Below are positions 11,263-21,583 of a DNA stretch of 64,000 nt, one piece after another. A model generated the notes under the pieces. The model was given only the letters and a program-made list of their open reading frames with translations, was not told the origin of the DNA and made no database searches. How positions within the stretch are numbered: position 1 is the first letter of the stretch; every line of letters starts with the position of its first letter. Position numbers and translations under genes: made by a program. This DNA is from Turicibacter sanguinis (lineage in GTDB: Bacteria; Bacillota_I; Bacilli_A; MOL361; Turicibacteraceae), in assembly GCF_013046825.1 (NCBI RefSeq), contig NZ_CP053187.1, positions 589,501 to 653,500 of the forward strand. The letters are read 5' to 3'.

Positions 11263-12114
11263 CTACTTATTTATAATAATTGTCATACGGTCTTTTCCGT
11301 TTAGGTCTTTTAATGTTTCAAATTCTGCATTTGGGAAGTGTTGTTTCACAAGTTCAGCCATGGCTTCTTTGTGATTATAAGCATGCTCAAATGCAATAAT
11401 ATTTTTCTCATTTACCACTTTATGAGCATCTTTTAAAATTTGACGATAGAATTTTAATCCATCTTCTCCACCAAATAAAGCTAAGTGTGGTTCATTATCT
11501 TTCACAAGTGGATCCACATCTTCAGTTAATGGAATATATGGAGGATTTGAAACTAAAATATCAAACTTTAATCCACGTTCAATTAAAGGTTGTAACATAT
11601 CCCCTTGATAGAACGTCACATTAGCTCCTAAATTAGCAGCATTTTTCTTTGCCACTTCTAAAGCTGCCTCAGAAAGCTCAGTTACTGTCACTTCCATATT
11701 TGGCTCTTCAACCGCTAAAGTAACACCAATTGCACCACTACCTGTTCCAACATCAACGAGTTTAACTGCTGCCCCATCAAACACATCATCATATGTTGAT
11801 AAAACATTAGCTACTAACTCTTCCGTTTCAAAACGAGGAATTAATACGTCATCATTTACGATAAATTTATGACCAAAGAACGTTTCATAGCCCATAATGT
11901 GTTGCACAGGGATATTTTGCTCCACATACGTTTTAACACTACGTTCAAATTCTTCAACTTGTTCTTGTGGCACTTCCATATTCATATCAGCTAAAATTTC
12001 GTAACTCTCTTTCCCAGTTACATGCATTAATAATAATTTAACAGCTGAATCTTCTTTTCCATTTTCAAGGGCATAATCTTCAGCCCACTTTAACAATTCG
12101 CGCATTGTTTTCAT
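11263..12114 (-). CDS. prmC: Peptide chain release factor glutamine methyltransferase
   Basis: SAM-dependent methylation of the GGQ glutamine of release factors. Start at ATG 12114 (MKTMRELLKWAEDYA), six bases after GGTG; an in-frame GTG lies at 12123. 283 residues: N-terminal helical release-factor-binding domain, the SAM loop VDVGTGSGAIGV and the catalytic motif VSNPPYIP. Its substrate gene prfA is the next minus-strand gene upstream, but two small RNA genes separate the two, so prmC has its own promoter here. Confidence 0.95.
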   Translation of the reverse strand: MKTMRELLKWAEDYALENGKEDSAVKLLLMHVTGKESYEILADMNMEVPQEQVEEFERSVKTYVEQNIPVQHIMGYETFFGHKFIVNDDVLIPRFETEELVANVLSTYDDVFDGAAVKLVDVGTGSGAIGVTLAVEEPNMEVTVTELSEAALEVAKKNAANLGANVTFYQGDMLQPLIERGLKFDILVSNPPYIPLTEDVDPLVKDNEPHLALFGGEDGLKFYRQILKDAHKVVNEKNIIAFEHAYNHKEAMAELVKQHFPNAEFETLKDLNGKDRMTIIINK

Positions 12115-12144
12115 TTTTATCACCGTCTTCTTAAAATCAATCCC

Positions 12145-12173
12145 ATTTTACTCTAAATTCTATAAACATGCAA
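12145..12173 (-). promoter_or_regulatory. Probable promoter of prmC
   Basis: Minus-strand TTGCAT (12173-12168), spacer 17, TAAAAT (12150-12145), about 30 bases before the start codon. From here up to the small RNA promoter at 12485 the sequence is AT-rich with nothing else recognisable. Confidence 0.6.
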
Positions 12174-12484
12174 ATCATTTATTTATCCCAATTCAAAACA
12201 TCCTGATTAATCAGATCGACCATTCTCTATCAATACGCACTATTTTCTCTATATTTATTCACTTCTTTATTCAAATAGCCTTGTGTATAAATGACTCTAT
12301 ATCTTTTAAAATATTATTCTCTTCATTTCTCTAAAATCTTTATCCTGGCCATCACCATTTCATTCGCCTAACATATATTATATTAGATGCAGCAATAAAT
12401 GCAGTATTTAAGCATTATTGGAACCATATTTTAGAATTACTAAAAAAATATCTTAAAAAAACTTATTTTTTTTACACAATATAC

Positions 12485-12518
12485 GTTTAAAATTCACAGT
12501 ATAGGTTCATACTATAAT
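12485..12518 (+). promoter_or_regulatory. Promoter of C-rich small RNA copy 1
   Basis: GTTTAAAA (12485-12492) and TATAAT (12513-12518) are separated by 20 bases. Copy 2 has both blocks at the identical distance although the bases between them differ, which marks the two blocks as the conserved promoter elements. The -35 match is weak. Confidence 0.6.
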
Positions 12519-12520
12519 TG

Positions 12521-12842
12521 TCCGTAAGACGAGAAACTTACGGGTATACTCTTCCCCCCATATAAAACTTTATTTCATTACTCATTTCTCTCCCCAATTT
12601 TTAAAGTTTTATTTTTCATACTCTCTCCTTATAATTCTCTCCCAAAGTATTTTAATACTTTAAACTCCCTCGTGAAAGCAAAGACTTTTTCCGAGCTTCC
12701 CTCTTTTCCCCCAAAGAGGTTCGAGGGATAGATGAGAATTTACTCCCCCCAGTGAATTCTCATCACTTGAACACTGTAGAGGTCTCCCCCCCTCTACAGT
12801 CTCCTAATTTTAAAAAAGCGCCCCTCCCCCGGGCGCTTTTTT
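12521..12842 (+). ncRNA. Small RNA gene with C-rich hairpin loops, copy 1
   Basis: About 320 nt, no ORF. It begins with a 5' hairpin CCGTAAG/CTTACGG (12522-12543) just after the -10 box and ends in a GCGCCC/GGGCGC terminator. Between these are a hairpin CCTCTTT-TCCCCC-AAAGAGG (12700-12719), a 14-bp stem with loop CCCCCC (12731-12764) and a 10-bp stem with loop TCTCCCCC (12773-12800), plus single-stranded CTCTCC-type tracts. A T-G pair (12741/12754) is legal only in plus-strand RNA. Such C-rich motifs can pair with Shine-Dalgarno sequences (as in RsaA/RsaE/LhrC-type sRNAs); the target role is inference. I do not recognise a known family. Confidence 0.8.
12812..12842 (+). terminator. Terminator of small RNA copy 1
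   Basis: A run, GCGCCC (12818-12823), loop CTCCCCC, GGGCGC (12831-12836), then TTTTTT. Confidence 0.88.
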
Positions 12843-12913
12843 AATACTTATTTACATCAAAAAGTATTATTTTAATCCAATATAATTAAATTTTAAATTT
12901 TTTTGTATTTAAT

Positions 12914-12947
12914 GTTTAAAAATAATTATAACTGCCTATACTATAAT
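12914..12947 (+). promoter_or_regulatory. Promoter of C-rich small RNA copy 2
   Basis: GTTTAAAA (12914-12921), 20 bases, TATAAT (12942-12947): same spacing as copy 1 with a different intervening sequence. Confidence 0.6.
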
Positions 12948-12949
12948 TG

Positions 12950-13270
12950 TCCGTAAGACGAGAAACTTACGGGCATACTCTTCCCCCCATATAAAACTTT
13001 ATTTCATTACTCATTTCTCTCCCCAATTTTTAAAGTTTTATTTTTCATACTCTCTCCTTATAATTCTCTCCCAAAGTATTTTAATACTTTAAACTCCCTC
13101 GTGAAAGCAAAGACTTTTTCCGAGCTTCCCTCTTTTCCCCCAAAGAGGTTCGAGGGATAGATAAGAATTCACTCCCCCCAGTGAATTCTTATCACTTGAA
13201 TACTGTAGAGTCTCCCCCCTCTACAGTTTCTCTCCTAATTAAAAAAGCGCCCCTCCCCCGGGCGCTTTTT
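12950..13270 (+). ncRNA. Small RNA gene with C-rich hairpin loops, copy 2
   Basis: Tandem duplicate of the RNA at 12521, offset by 429 bases throughout. The CCCCCC-loop stem at 13160-13193 differs from copy 1 by a compensatory change (G-C at 12734/12761 becomes A-T at 13163/13190) and by T-G becoming C-G. The hairpin after it also changes length on both sides while staying paired. Such covariation between copies argues that the RNA fold is selected. It ends in its own GCGCCC terminator, convergent with prfA. Confidence 0.8.
13241..13270 (+). terminator. Terminator of small RNA copy 2
   Basis: A run, GCGCCC (13247-13252), C-rich loop, GGGCGC (13260-13265), TTTTT. Confidence 0.88.
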
Positions 13271-13278
13271 ATTATGTC

Positions 13279-13315
13279 AAAATAAAAGGGTACTTTAAAC
13301 TTAGAGTACCCTTTT
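13279..13315 (-). terminator. Intrinsic terminator of prfA
   Basis: AAAAGGGTACT (13284-13294) pairs with AGTACCCTTTT (13305-13315); on the minus strand a T-rich tail follows. Confidence 0.8.
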
Positions 13316-13326
13316 ATATATAAAAA

Positions 13327-14391
13327 CTATTCTTGATGAGCTAATTTACGTTTTTGTTCTTCCGTAATTAACGCTTCAATAACTGGTTCTAATTTACCTT
13401 CCATAACGCGATCTAACTGTTGAATAGTAAATCCAATACGGTGATCTGTTACACGGTTTTGTGGATAGTTATATGTACGGATTTTTTCTGAACGCTCTCC
13501 AGTACCAATTTTTGAACGACGCTCTTCACCTTCAGCTTCTAAACGCTCTTGTAAAATTGAATCATAAATACGAGCTTTTAATACTTTTAATGCATTCGCC
13601 TTATTTTCATGCTGAGATTTTCCATCCTGACATGATACAACGATTCCAGTTGGAACGTGAGTTAAACGTACTGCAGATTTCGTTGTATTTACAGACTGAC
13701 CACCAGGCCCTGATGAACAGAATGTATCAACACGGATATCATTCATACTTACTTCAATATCTACATCTTCTGCTTCTGGCATAACTAATACAGTTGCTGT
13801 AGATGTGTGGATACGTCCTTGAGATTCAGTTGCAGGAACACGTTGTACACGATGAGCTCCTGATTCATACTTCATGTGAGAGAACACACTTTCACCTGAA
13901 ATCATAAACTCAACTTGTGACATCCCTCCTGATTCAGAATAGTCAACGTTCATAACTTGAATTTTCCATCCTTTTAACTCAGCATACTTCGTATACATAC
14001 GGTATAAGTCTGAAGCGAAAATATTTGCTTCATCTCCACCTGCTGCTCCACGAATTTCAACGATAACGTTTTTCTCATCATTTGGATCTTTAGGAATTAA
14101 TAAAATTTCTAATTGTTGCTCAAGCTCTGGTAAACGAGGTTTTAATTCCTCTAATTCCATTTCAGCCATTTCACTGATTTCTGGATCAGAATCTTTAGCC
14201 ATTTCTTTTAAATCTTCAATAGAACTTGCAATATTTTTATATTCATTATACACATTAACTGTCTCTTCAAGACCACGTTGTTCTTTTGATAACTCAGTTA
14301 ATTTTTTAATATCAGTAACGATTGCAGGATCTGCCATCATCTCATTAATTTTTTCATAACGCTCTAAGATTGCCTCTAAACGTTCAAACAT
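13327..14391 (-). CDS. prfA: Peptide chain release factor 1
   Basis: Class I release factor reading UAA/UAG. 354 residues. The GGQ loop is present ([20 protein letters not shown]) at about residues 229-248, with the following [12 protein letters not shown] block. A PxT-like anticodon motif is expected in the middle domain. ATG at 14391 follows AGGAGG. It has its own promoter and a leader with a terminator-like hairpin. Confidence 0.97.
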   Translation of the reverse strand: MFERLEAILERYEKINEMMADPAIVTDIKKLTELSKEQRGLEETVNVYNEYKNIASSIEDLKEMAKDSDPEISEMAEMELEELKPRLPELEQQLEILLIPKDPNDEKNVIVEIRGAAGGDEANIFASDLYRMYTKYAELKGWKIQVMNVDYSESGGMSQVEFMISGESVFSHMKYESGAHRVQRVPATESQGRIHTSTATVLVMPEAEDVDIEVSMNDIRVDTFCSSGPGGQSVNTTKSAVRLTHVPTGIVVSCQDGKSQHENKANALKVLKARIYDSILQERLEAEGEERRSKIGTGERSEKIRTYNYPQNRVTDHRIGFTIQQLDRVMEGKLEPVIEALITEEQKRKLAHQE

Positions 14392-14416
14392 AAGTTGAAT
14401 CCTCCTCTATATATAA

Positions 14417-14444
14417 ACAAAAATGTTTTCTAGCCATAAAACAT
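14417..14444 (-). promoter_or_regulatory. Possible attenuator in the prfA leader
   Basis: In the about 150-base leader between promoter and prfA, minus-strand ATGTTTT (14444-14438), loop ATGGCTAG and AAAACAT (14429-14423) are followed by TTTTTG. It is placed 32 bases before the start codon. An upstream CTTTTGG/CCAAAAAG pairing could belong to a sensor. No known riboswitch class is recognised. Confidence 0.4.
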
Positions 14445-14549
14445 CAGCCTTAGTTGCTAAATCTTTTTGGTGCCAAGACATCCTATAGTCCAGCCAAAAG
14501 TTTTCAACTGCACAAAACTTATCTAGAATTATATAATTATCCATTCCTA

Positions 14550-14578
14550 ATTATAATATAAGTCTTTGCTATCGTCAA
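14550..14578 (-). promoter_or_regulatory. Strong sigma-A promoter of prfA
   Basis: Minus-strand TTGACG (14578-14573), exactly 17 bases, TATAAT (14555-14550). Confidence 0.82.
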
Positions 14579-14611
14579 AATGTGTTATAAATGTACAACG
14601 TTTTTATTTAC

Positions 14612-14643
14612 AAATAAAAGTCAGAGTTAAAAAACTCTAACTT
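14612..14643 (-). terminator. Intrinsic terminator of dnaB
   Basis: AAGTTAGAGTT/AACTCTGACTT on the minus strand (14643-14618) with one T-G pair valid only on that strand, then a T-rich tail. Confidence 0.8.
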
Positions 14644-14685
14644 CATAGTATCTATATTTAATCCATATCTTTAAACAAGGTTATA

Positions 14686-16047
14686 TTACAAGTCTGGGAC
14701 ACTTGCTCCTTCTGGTACAAAGGCTAGATTTTCGAAGCGGCTGATTTCTTTTCGGAATGCTAATTTAATTGTTCCGACAGCACCGTTACGGTGTTTAGCG
14801 AAAATGACTTCGACGATATTATCATTCGTTTCAGGATCCTTTTTATAATAATCTTCACGGTATAAGAAGGTTACGATATCGGCATCCTGCTCGATACTTC
14901 CCGATTCACGTAAGTCAGACATCATTGGTCGTTTATCTTCACGACTTTCAACCTGACGTGATAACTGTGATAAAGCGATAACCGGAATTTTCAATTCACG
15001 GGCCATCTCTTTTAACATACGCGAGATTTCCGATACCTCTTGTTGGCGGTTCCCACCATTAGATTTACTTCCCGATAATAACTGTAAGTAGTCAATAAGG
15101 ACTAATCCAAGACCTTTTTGTTGATGTAGTTGACGACATTTAGCGCGTAACTCCCCAACTCTGATACCAGGTGTATCATCAATATAAATTCCAAGACCAC
15201 CTAATACATCAGTGGCGATTTTTAATGAGCGCCAGTCAGCACCTTCTAAGTTCCCCGTTTTCAAACGGTGTGCCTCAATTCGTCCCTCAGCACTGACAAG
15301 ACGAGAAACTAACTGGTCGGCCCCCATCTCCAAACTGAAGATAGCGACATTTACATTATTTAATTTTGCCACATTTTGTGCAACATTTAAGGCGAAGGCT
15401 GTTTTCCCCATCGCCGGACGTGCTGCTACAATAATTAAGTCATTATTTTGTAATCCTGATGTAATATCATCTAAGGCCGTATAGCCGGTTGTTAACCCCG
15501 TTACCTCTCCAGTTGATTGTGATAACTTTTCAACATTTTTAATAAAATCGACTAAGACATTATTAATCTCTTTAAAATCAGACCCTTGATTCAAACGAGA
15601 AAGGCCTGAAAACTTTTGTTCTGCTGCATCGATTAAATCCTGAGTCGATGTCTCAGGACTATAACCTTGTTCAATTAATTCTTGGGCTCGATTAATAATT
15701 AAACGTGAAATCGACTTTTCAAGAACCATATCGATATAATGATCGGTATGAGCAGTCGTTGCAACACTCTCATAAATGGTTAAGATATACTCAACGCCAC
15801 CAATTTCTGAAATACGCTTATGATCCTGTAAAAAAGCCGTAACAGTTGTTACATCGACCCCTTTATTTTGCTCAAGCAACGTTAACATCGCTTCATAAAT
15901 AATGCGATGACGATGATGATAAAAATCATCGGGCTGTAACTTTAACTTTACATCCTCACATACCTTTTCATCAAGTAACATCGCACCAAGAATCGCTTGC
16001 TCAGCATCAGTGCTATGTGGCATGTGTCGGTTTTGCGTTTCTAGCAT
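14686..16047 (-). CDS. dnaB: Replicative DNA helicase DnaB
   Basis: Hexameric 5'-3' helicase at the replication fork (called dnaC in B. subtilis). N-terminal primase-binding domain (PHSTDAEQAILGAMLLDE), then the RecA-like domain with Walker A ARPAMGKTAFALN and the DYLQLL block. I take ATG 16047 (MLETQNRHMPHSTDAEQ) as start; the upstream TTG at 16059 touches the AAGG site. 453 residues. It is the last gene of yybS-gdpP-rplI-dnaB, the usual Firmicute order. Confidence 0.96.
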   Translation of the reverse strand: MLETQNRHMPHSTDAEQAILGAMLLDEKVCEDVKLKLQPDDFYHHRHRIIYEAMLTLLEQNKGVDVTTVTAFLQDHKRISEIGGVEYILTIYESVATTAHTDHYIDMVLEKSISRLIINRAQELIEQGYSPETSTQDLIDAAEQKFSGLSRLNQGSDFKEINNVLVDFIKNVEKLSQSTGEVTGLTTGYTALDDITSGLQNNDLIIVAARPAMGKTAFALNVAQNVAKLNNVNVAIFSLEMGADQLVSRLVSAEGRIEAHRLKTGNLEGADWRSLKIATDVLGGLGIYIDDTPGIRVGELRAKCRQLHQQKGLGLVLIDYLQLLSGSKSNGGNRQQEVSEISRMLKEMARELKIPVIALSQLSRQVESREDKRPMMSDLRESGSIEQDADIVTFLYREDYYKKDPETNDNIVEVIFAKHRNGAVGTIKLAFRKEISRFENLAFVPEGASVPDL

Positions 16048-16073
16048 AGACGTGACCAACCTTCATCTTCTAA

Positions 16074-16517
16074 TTATTTTTCTTTGATTTGAACATTAAT
16101 TGTTGCTGTTACTTCTGGGTGTAAGTGAATTGGAACTCGTGCCATTCCTAAACCACGAATTGGTTCCTCTAAATCCATTTTACGTTTATCTAATTTAATT
16201 TTAAATTGTTTTTCAAATTCTTCTGCAATTGCTTTAGTACTAACAGATCCAAATACACGTCCGTTATCTCCAGCTTTTACTTTAACAATAACTGTTTTTT
16301 GTTCAAGATCCGCTTTTAAAGCTTTCGCTTCTTCTAATCTTAATTCAGCCTGTTTTTCTTCTTCAGCTTGTTGTTGCTTTAATTTATTCATATTTGCTGG
16401 TGTAGCATCAACAGCTTGTTTATTTTTAATTAAAAAGTTTGCAAACCCATTAGGGAAATCTTTAACTTCTCCACGTTTACCTTTACCTTTAACATCAACT
16501 AACATAATTACTTTCAT
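16074..16517 (-). CDS. rplI: Ribosomal protein L9
   Basis: 147 residues. N-terminal domain [20 protein letters not shown] with the conserved PNGFANFLI stretch, long connecting helix, C-terminal domain with [16 protein letters not shown]. It starts 2 bases after the gdpP stop, so the two are translationally linked. Confidence 0.97.
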   Translation of the reverse strand: MKVIMLVDVKGKGKRGEVKDFPNGFANFLIKNKQAVDATPANMNKLKQQQAEEEKQAELRLEEAKALKADLEQKTVIVKVKAGDNGRVFGSVSTKAIAEEFEKQFKIKLDKRKMDLEEPIRGLGMARVPIHLHPEVTATINVQIKEK

Positions 16518-16519
16518 GC

Positions 16520-18499
16520 CTAGTCACCACTTTCTTCTAATTCTTTTTCAATTGCATCTTTTAACATCAACACAGCTTCTTGAGTATTAATCCCTTTAAT
16601 CTGAGTTGCTGCATTATTTAAATGGCCACCGCCACCTAATTGTTCCATCAAGAGTTGAACATTAATATCTCCAAGTGATCTCGCACTAATTCCAATATGT
16701 TGATCATCAATACGCGAAATCACAAATGATGCCTTAATATTTTGAACATTTAATAACTCATCTGCAGTCTGAGCAATTTGAACTTTTTCAAGTACCATCT
16801 CATCATCTGCTGGCGCGATAATAAACACATCTTTGAAAATCTCCGCACGTTCGATTAAATGCGCTTTACTATAATAATTTTCAAGCGGCGTACGTAGAAG
16901 CTGTTGTACTAACTTCTCCTCTGCCCCTTTTTGTTTTAAAATCGCAGCCGTTTCATAAGTTCGACGTCCCGTATGATATGAAAAACGTCTTGTATCTACA
17001 ATAATTCCCGCAAGCATAATCGATGCTTCAAGCGACGACATCTTAATTTTTTGCGAGTAATAATCAAACATATCCACTACTAATTCAACAGTTGAAGATG
17101 CGTATGGTTCTGCAAACGAGAGCACAGATTCAATCACATCGACCCCTCTACGATGATGGTCGAATACCGCAATTTTCTTCGCACGTTGTAAAAGTAATGG
17201 TTCAATTACCATTTTTGGATCTTGCGTATCGGCAACAACAAGTAACGTATTTTTCGTCATTAACTCTAGCCCCATCTCAGATGAAATAAAATAAGGCCTT
17301 AACTTCTCATCTTGCATAATGGCAGCGACGAAATTTTTAGCTGTTTTATCTAATTCTTCTTCTTTTAAAACAATATACGCTTCTCGTTTCGAGGCAATGC
17401 TCATACGAAGCAATCCAATACTTGCTCCAATTGCATCGACATCTGGATAACGATGTCCCATAATAATCACACGTTCACTATCACGAACCAAACGTTCATA
17501 AGCTTGTGCATTAACACGCGCTCTTACACGATTACGTTTTTCAACTGGATTTGTTTTTCCACCATAGAATAAGAACTTATCGTCACTTGCAATTTTAATA
17601 GCAACCTGATCACCACCACGACTTAAGGCTAAATCTAGCATATAATTCGCACGCTGACCAAGCTCAGCAAAACTTTCATAGCCTGTTGCTAAGCCAATAC
17701 TAATAGTTAACAACATCTCTTTTTCTTTTGCCGCTTCACGAACCTTATCTAAAATAGCAAACTTCTTATCACGCAATTTCTGCAACACTTCAAAAGACAT
17801 CATCATCACAAAACGGTCACTTGAAACTGTTCGAATATAAATATTATTTTCTTCAGCCCACTGCATAATAATAGAAACTATTTTTCCATAAAATTCACTT
17901 TTTTCTTGTTCTTTTAAATTATGGATAACTTCATCGTAATTATCCATAATGAGTACCCCAATAACCGGTTGTTCATTCACATACTTCTTACAAAGATCTG
18001 TGAACGGTGTATTATCCGTTAAATATAACAAGCGCTCATCACGATGATGTTCTACTAAATATGTTTTATCTTTAACCGTAATTTCAAAAACAGCGCTCTC
18101 CCCTAAAACCTTATCATACAAAGCTTCACTCATCGTTTGTAAAGGAAGATCATGTAAATCTGCACCGAAAATTTGTTTTGCAAAACCATTAAACCAGACC
18201 ACTTCATGAGCTTCATCATATAATAAAACTCCAATTGGTAATTCATTAAAAACAATCTCACCTGCATGCTTCACACGATAGCTAACTGCTTCAATTCGCT
18301 TTTTAGTATCTAACTTATAATGATAATACGCATTAATCTTATAGATAGCGTCTCCTACAAAGTACAAGAAGATGATTAGTGAAATCACATCTGACTGAAA
18401 ATAAGCATAAACTCCTGAAACAAGAATAAATAAGCTCGATACAGTAATATAGCCAAGGTGTTCTTGATATTCATCCAACCATTTCCGAACCTTCTTCAC
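16520..18499 (-). CDS. gdpP: Cyclic-di-AMP phosphodiesterase GdpP
   Basis: Degrades c-di-AMP. Layout: two N-terminal transmembrane helices (about residues 12-45), PAS-like domain (about 80-160), degenerate GGDEF domain (about 170-300), then DHH ([21 protein letters not shown]) and DHHA1 ([11 protein letters not shown]) domains. Start taken at GTG 18499 ([15 protein letters not shown]), about ten bases after AAAGGTGG; an alternative GTG at 18520 overlaps the preceding stop. 659 residues, normal length. Confidence 0.95.
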   Translation of the reverse strand: MKKVRKWLDEYQEHLGYITVSSLFILVSGVYAYFQSDVISLIIFLYFVGDAIYKINAYYHYKLDTKKRIEAVSYRVKHAGEIVFNELPIGVLLYDEAHEVVWFNGFAKQIFGADLHDLPLQTMSEALYDKVLGESAVFEITVKDKTYLVEHHRDERLLYLTDNTPFTDLCKKYVNEQPVIGVLIMDNYDEVIHNLKEQEKSEFYGKIVSIIMQWAEENNIYIRTVSSDRFVMMMSFEVLQKLRDKKFAILDKVREAAKEKEMLLTISIGLATGYESFAELGQRANYMLDLALSRGGDQVAIKIASDDKFLFYGGKTNPVEKRNRVRARVNAQAYERLVRDSERVIIMGHRYPDVDAIGASIGLLRMSIASKREAYIVLKEEELDKTAKNFVAAIMQDEKLRPYFISSEMGLELMTKNTLLVVADTQDPKMVIEPLLLQRAKKIAVFDHHRRGVDVIESVLSFAEPYASSTVELVVDMFDYYSQKIKMSSLEASIMLAGIIVDTRRFSYHTGRRTYETAAILKQKGAEEKLVQQLLRTPLENYYSKAHLIERAEIFKDVFIIAPADDEMVLEKVQIAQTADELLNVQNIKASFVISRIDDQHIGISARSLGDINVQLLMEQLGGGGHLNNAATQIKGINTQEAVLMLKDAIEKELEESGD

Positions 18500-18519
18500 T
18501 ATCGATACACCACCTTTCA

Positions 18520-19437
18520 CTATACCCCTTTTATCTCAAAACGTTTTCGATAGTCAAACAATGCATCCATCATTCCAATCAATGAAACAAACATAACTAA
18601 GTTTGATAAAATGGCGAATACAACAACCATAATGCCTAAACCTTTTTGATTTCTTGATTTAAAGAACTGAATAGCCACAATAATTCCTTGAATCATAAAT
18701 AAAGTGTTTAAAAGCATTACCACGTTTAATAAAACAACTGTCACACCACTATTTCTAACAAAAGCCATCGCAAACTGTGAAATAATCAATAAAATAGCAA
18801 GCTTTGCTCCAAGTTGAAACTCAGAAATAGGCTGTGAAACTGGAGTTTGAAGATGCATGCGTTTTAACACAAGAGTCGAAACCTTGTCGCTTAAAAAAGC
18901 TTGAATTGCACCCATAATTAACAGCAACGTTGGCATTACCATTGGAATAACCGTCTGCATCATCTCTTGCATCGAAGTCAATTGCTCCATACTTCCTTCA
19001 GGCATCACACTTCCAACTTGATCAAAAACACTAAACATCTCATTCATCGTCTGTAAAAACATTTCCGAAATGCTTAATTTGGTTAAGACATAAGTCATTA
19101 ATGGCATAACTACAACAAACACAATTGATGCATTCAAAATACGATTCCAATAAGGCCACTTTTTAACAATTCCAATTCCTAAAAGAGCACCTGTTATACC
19201 ATAAAGAAGCGTTGTCATTAAACCATAAACAGATCCAATCAAGTACGTTCCAATCGTACATCCAAGCAACAATAATAGAATATCAGACACCTTCTGACTA
19301 ACCACGCTATAGATAATGAGGGGAATAGGTAACAGAAGTGTCATGATACTTGGTAAAATTCCGACATTATATAAAATAAAAAAAACTAAGTAAATGGCCA
19401 TCATCATTGCTGCATTTACTAGCGACTTTGTCTTCAT
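18520..19437 (-). CDS. YybS-like multi-pass membrane protein (DUF2232)
   Basis: 305 residues from ATG 19437 (MKTKSLVNAAMMMA), seven bases after AAGGGGG; upstream in-frame ATGs lack such a site. About eight transmembrane helices. Similar proteins lie directly before gdpP in Bacilli (YybS); the function is unknown. The stop at 18520-18522 is within a few bases of gdpP. Confidence 0.8.
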   Translation of the reverse strand: MKTKSLVNAAMMMAIYLVFFILYNVGILPSIMTLLLPIPLIIYSVVSQKVSDILLLLLGCTIGTYLIGSVYGLMTTLLYGITGALLGIGIVKKWPYWNRILNASIVFVVVMPLMTYVLTKLSISEMFLQTMNEMFSVFDQVGSVMPEGSMEQLTSMQEMMQTVIPMVMPTLLLIMGAIQAFLSDKVSTLVLKRMHLQTPVSQPISEFQLGAKLAILLIISQFAMAFVRNSGVTVVLLNVVMLLNTLFMIQGIIVAIQFFKSRNQKGLGIMVVVFAILSNLVMFVSLIGMMDALFDYRKRFEIKGV

Positions 19438-19603
19438 CAAAAGACCCCCTTCTAAACGTTGGCTATCATGAGTATTATACCACATAACCCAAATTTTAAG
19501 AATTATAAAAATACGTTACTCCTATTATGGCCTTTTTACCGATAAATCAAGCACTTTAAAAATAATACACACTTTTTTAAAAAAATATAGAGAACTATTC
19601 CTT

Positions 19604-19632
19604 TTGCTCATGCAAAAAAGATGCTCTAGAAT
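19604..19632 (+). promoter_or_regulatory. Possible promoter of the G-free RNA locus
   Basis: TTGCTC (19604-19609), 17 bases, TAGAAT (19627-19632). Eleven bases later comes a 9-bp hairpin TGTGATAAG/CTTATCACA (19643-19682), so a transcript starting near 19639 would carry a 5' hairpin, as the two C-rich small RNAs do. Confidence 0.45.
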
Positions 19633-20113
19633 AAACTATTATTGTGATAAGGAGTTAGAAAACAAGAAAACAACTTATCACACCACTAGAATAGCAATCA
19701 TCGAAGCACTACACTAATTCTTATAACAATAGCCATCAGCAAAATATTTGATGCACCCTATCAACTCGAATCTTAATATTAAGCCTAGTGATTTATTGAT
19801 GAAGAACAAAGTGTCGCTAGTACCTCAAATAATTTTATTAACAAATATATTCCTATCCATTACTTAACTTTAAGTGCGACATCTTACTAATTACTTAACC
19901 TCCATCCATTCCAAACCCTATATCCTTTCATTCAAAAAATTCCTTTAACATCTTTCCTTTCAACTAAACTACAGTCTTTTAAAAACTATCGCGCTTAGTT
20001 CTCATCAACCTTCAATATTCTAAAAGTTTGTCTCATTGCACTATAGTTTCACTAAACTCATTCATATCAAATTATCAACTCCACACTATTTATTCATATA
20101 CATTCTTAACCTC

Positions 20114-20810
20114 CATCCACTACACCATTTTAAGCACCATTTAATTTCCAATCATCACACCACCCTTCATTACTCACTCACACTCCACCTATTCATCATC
20201 CCAAACTCCTAGTATCACATCCATTACATCTAATACCTTTCATTCTAATATCCTTTCAAATTCCATCCTTCATACAAATCCCACTACACACCATCCACTA
20301 CATTTTTTTAAGCACCATTTAATTTTCAATCATCACACCACCATTAATTAATCGCATCCCCCCTATACATCCACTAAGCTCCTAGTATCACATCCACTAC
20401 ATCTAATACCTTTCATTCTAATACCCTTTCAAATTCCATCCTTCATACAAATCCCACTACACACCATCCACTACATTTTTTTAAGCACCATTTAATTTTC
20501 AATCATCACACCACCATTAATTAATCGCATCCCCCCTATACATCCACTAAGCTCCTAGTATTACCTCCACTACATCTAATACCTTTCATTCTAACATCTT
20601 TTAAAATTCCATCCTTCATACAAATCCCACTACACACCATCCACTACATTTTTTTAAGCACCATTTAATTTTCAATCATCACACCACTATTGATTACTCA
20701 CATCCCACCTATACATCCACTAAGCTCCTAGTATTACCTCCACTACATCTAATACCTTTCATTCTAACATCTTTTAAAATTCCATCCACTATATCATCCC
20801 ATTCACTAAC
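20114..20810. repeat. 173-bp tandem repeats inside the G-depleted locus
   Basis: The motif TAATACCTTTCATTCTAA starts at 20231, 20404, 20577 and 20750, exactly 173 bp apart. Copies carry CCACTACA, TTAAGCACCATTTAATTT, AATCATCACACCAC, CTCCTAGTAT and AAATTCCATCC in the same order; the first is most diverged, the middle two nearly identical. Confidence 0.93.
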
Positions 20811-21583
20811 ATCCTTTTAACATCATTATAAATTTGTCCCAACTCATTTATCACTACTTCCTAAACTAACTTTGATAGATCCTCCAATACACATCCCCAA
20901 ACATTAAAATAACTATTCTAAAAAAATCCCATCATTGCAGTAAAACACCTACCAAAAAATAGCTTCCATCTCCTAACATCATCCATCCATTCATCCAACA
21001 AAAAAATTGCTTACTAGTCCTAATCCATCTACCAATCATCAAAACAACATAGTCCTATTAATAAAAACATTACACAAAAAGAATTCCATCATATTCATCA
21101 TAACGTCAAAACAAGCATCGACCCATTCGAAACAACTATTTTAAACTCAACTTTACCACTCACAATAACTCCGTAGCATTAAATCTAACATCATCTAACT
21201 AACACATTGCAACATTCAAAAAAAACTCTTTATATCTACACATCATTCTAAAACTACCACCATCTAATAAATACATTCTAAACATAATCATACTCCAAAC
21301 GTACCACTAACCCTACTACTTCAACTACACCCTTTCACTCCAATCGCTCAGTTATAAATGTATAAAAAAACACTCTCTCCTTTCATCCTAACGGTCATCC
21401 TATTCCACACATATTGATTCAAGCTTTTAGATTAATTTTTTAAAAATAAACCTTCTTCTTACTATTTACCTACACATCCTAACCTAACTTAAATAATAAG
21501 AAGATCCCTTTATCAAAACATTATTCCACGTAATATTCCTACACCTATCATCCCTATATTTCACTTAATAACTAACATTTTTC

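Noticed and set aside
12485-13270. CsrB/RsmZ-like RNA read from the minus strand (GGGGGA loops)
   Set aside because: The T-G pair in copy 1, promoter and T-tailed terminator all fit the plus strand; no promoter for the minus strand.
20114-20810. CRISPR or coding repeat in the G-free locus
   Set aside because: Repeat is 173 bp without spacers, and stops occur in all frames.
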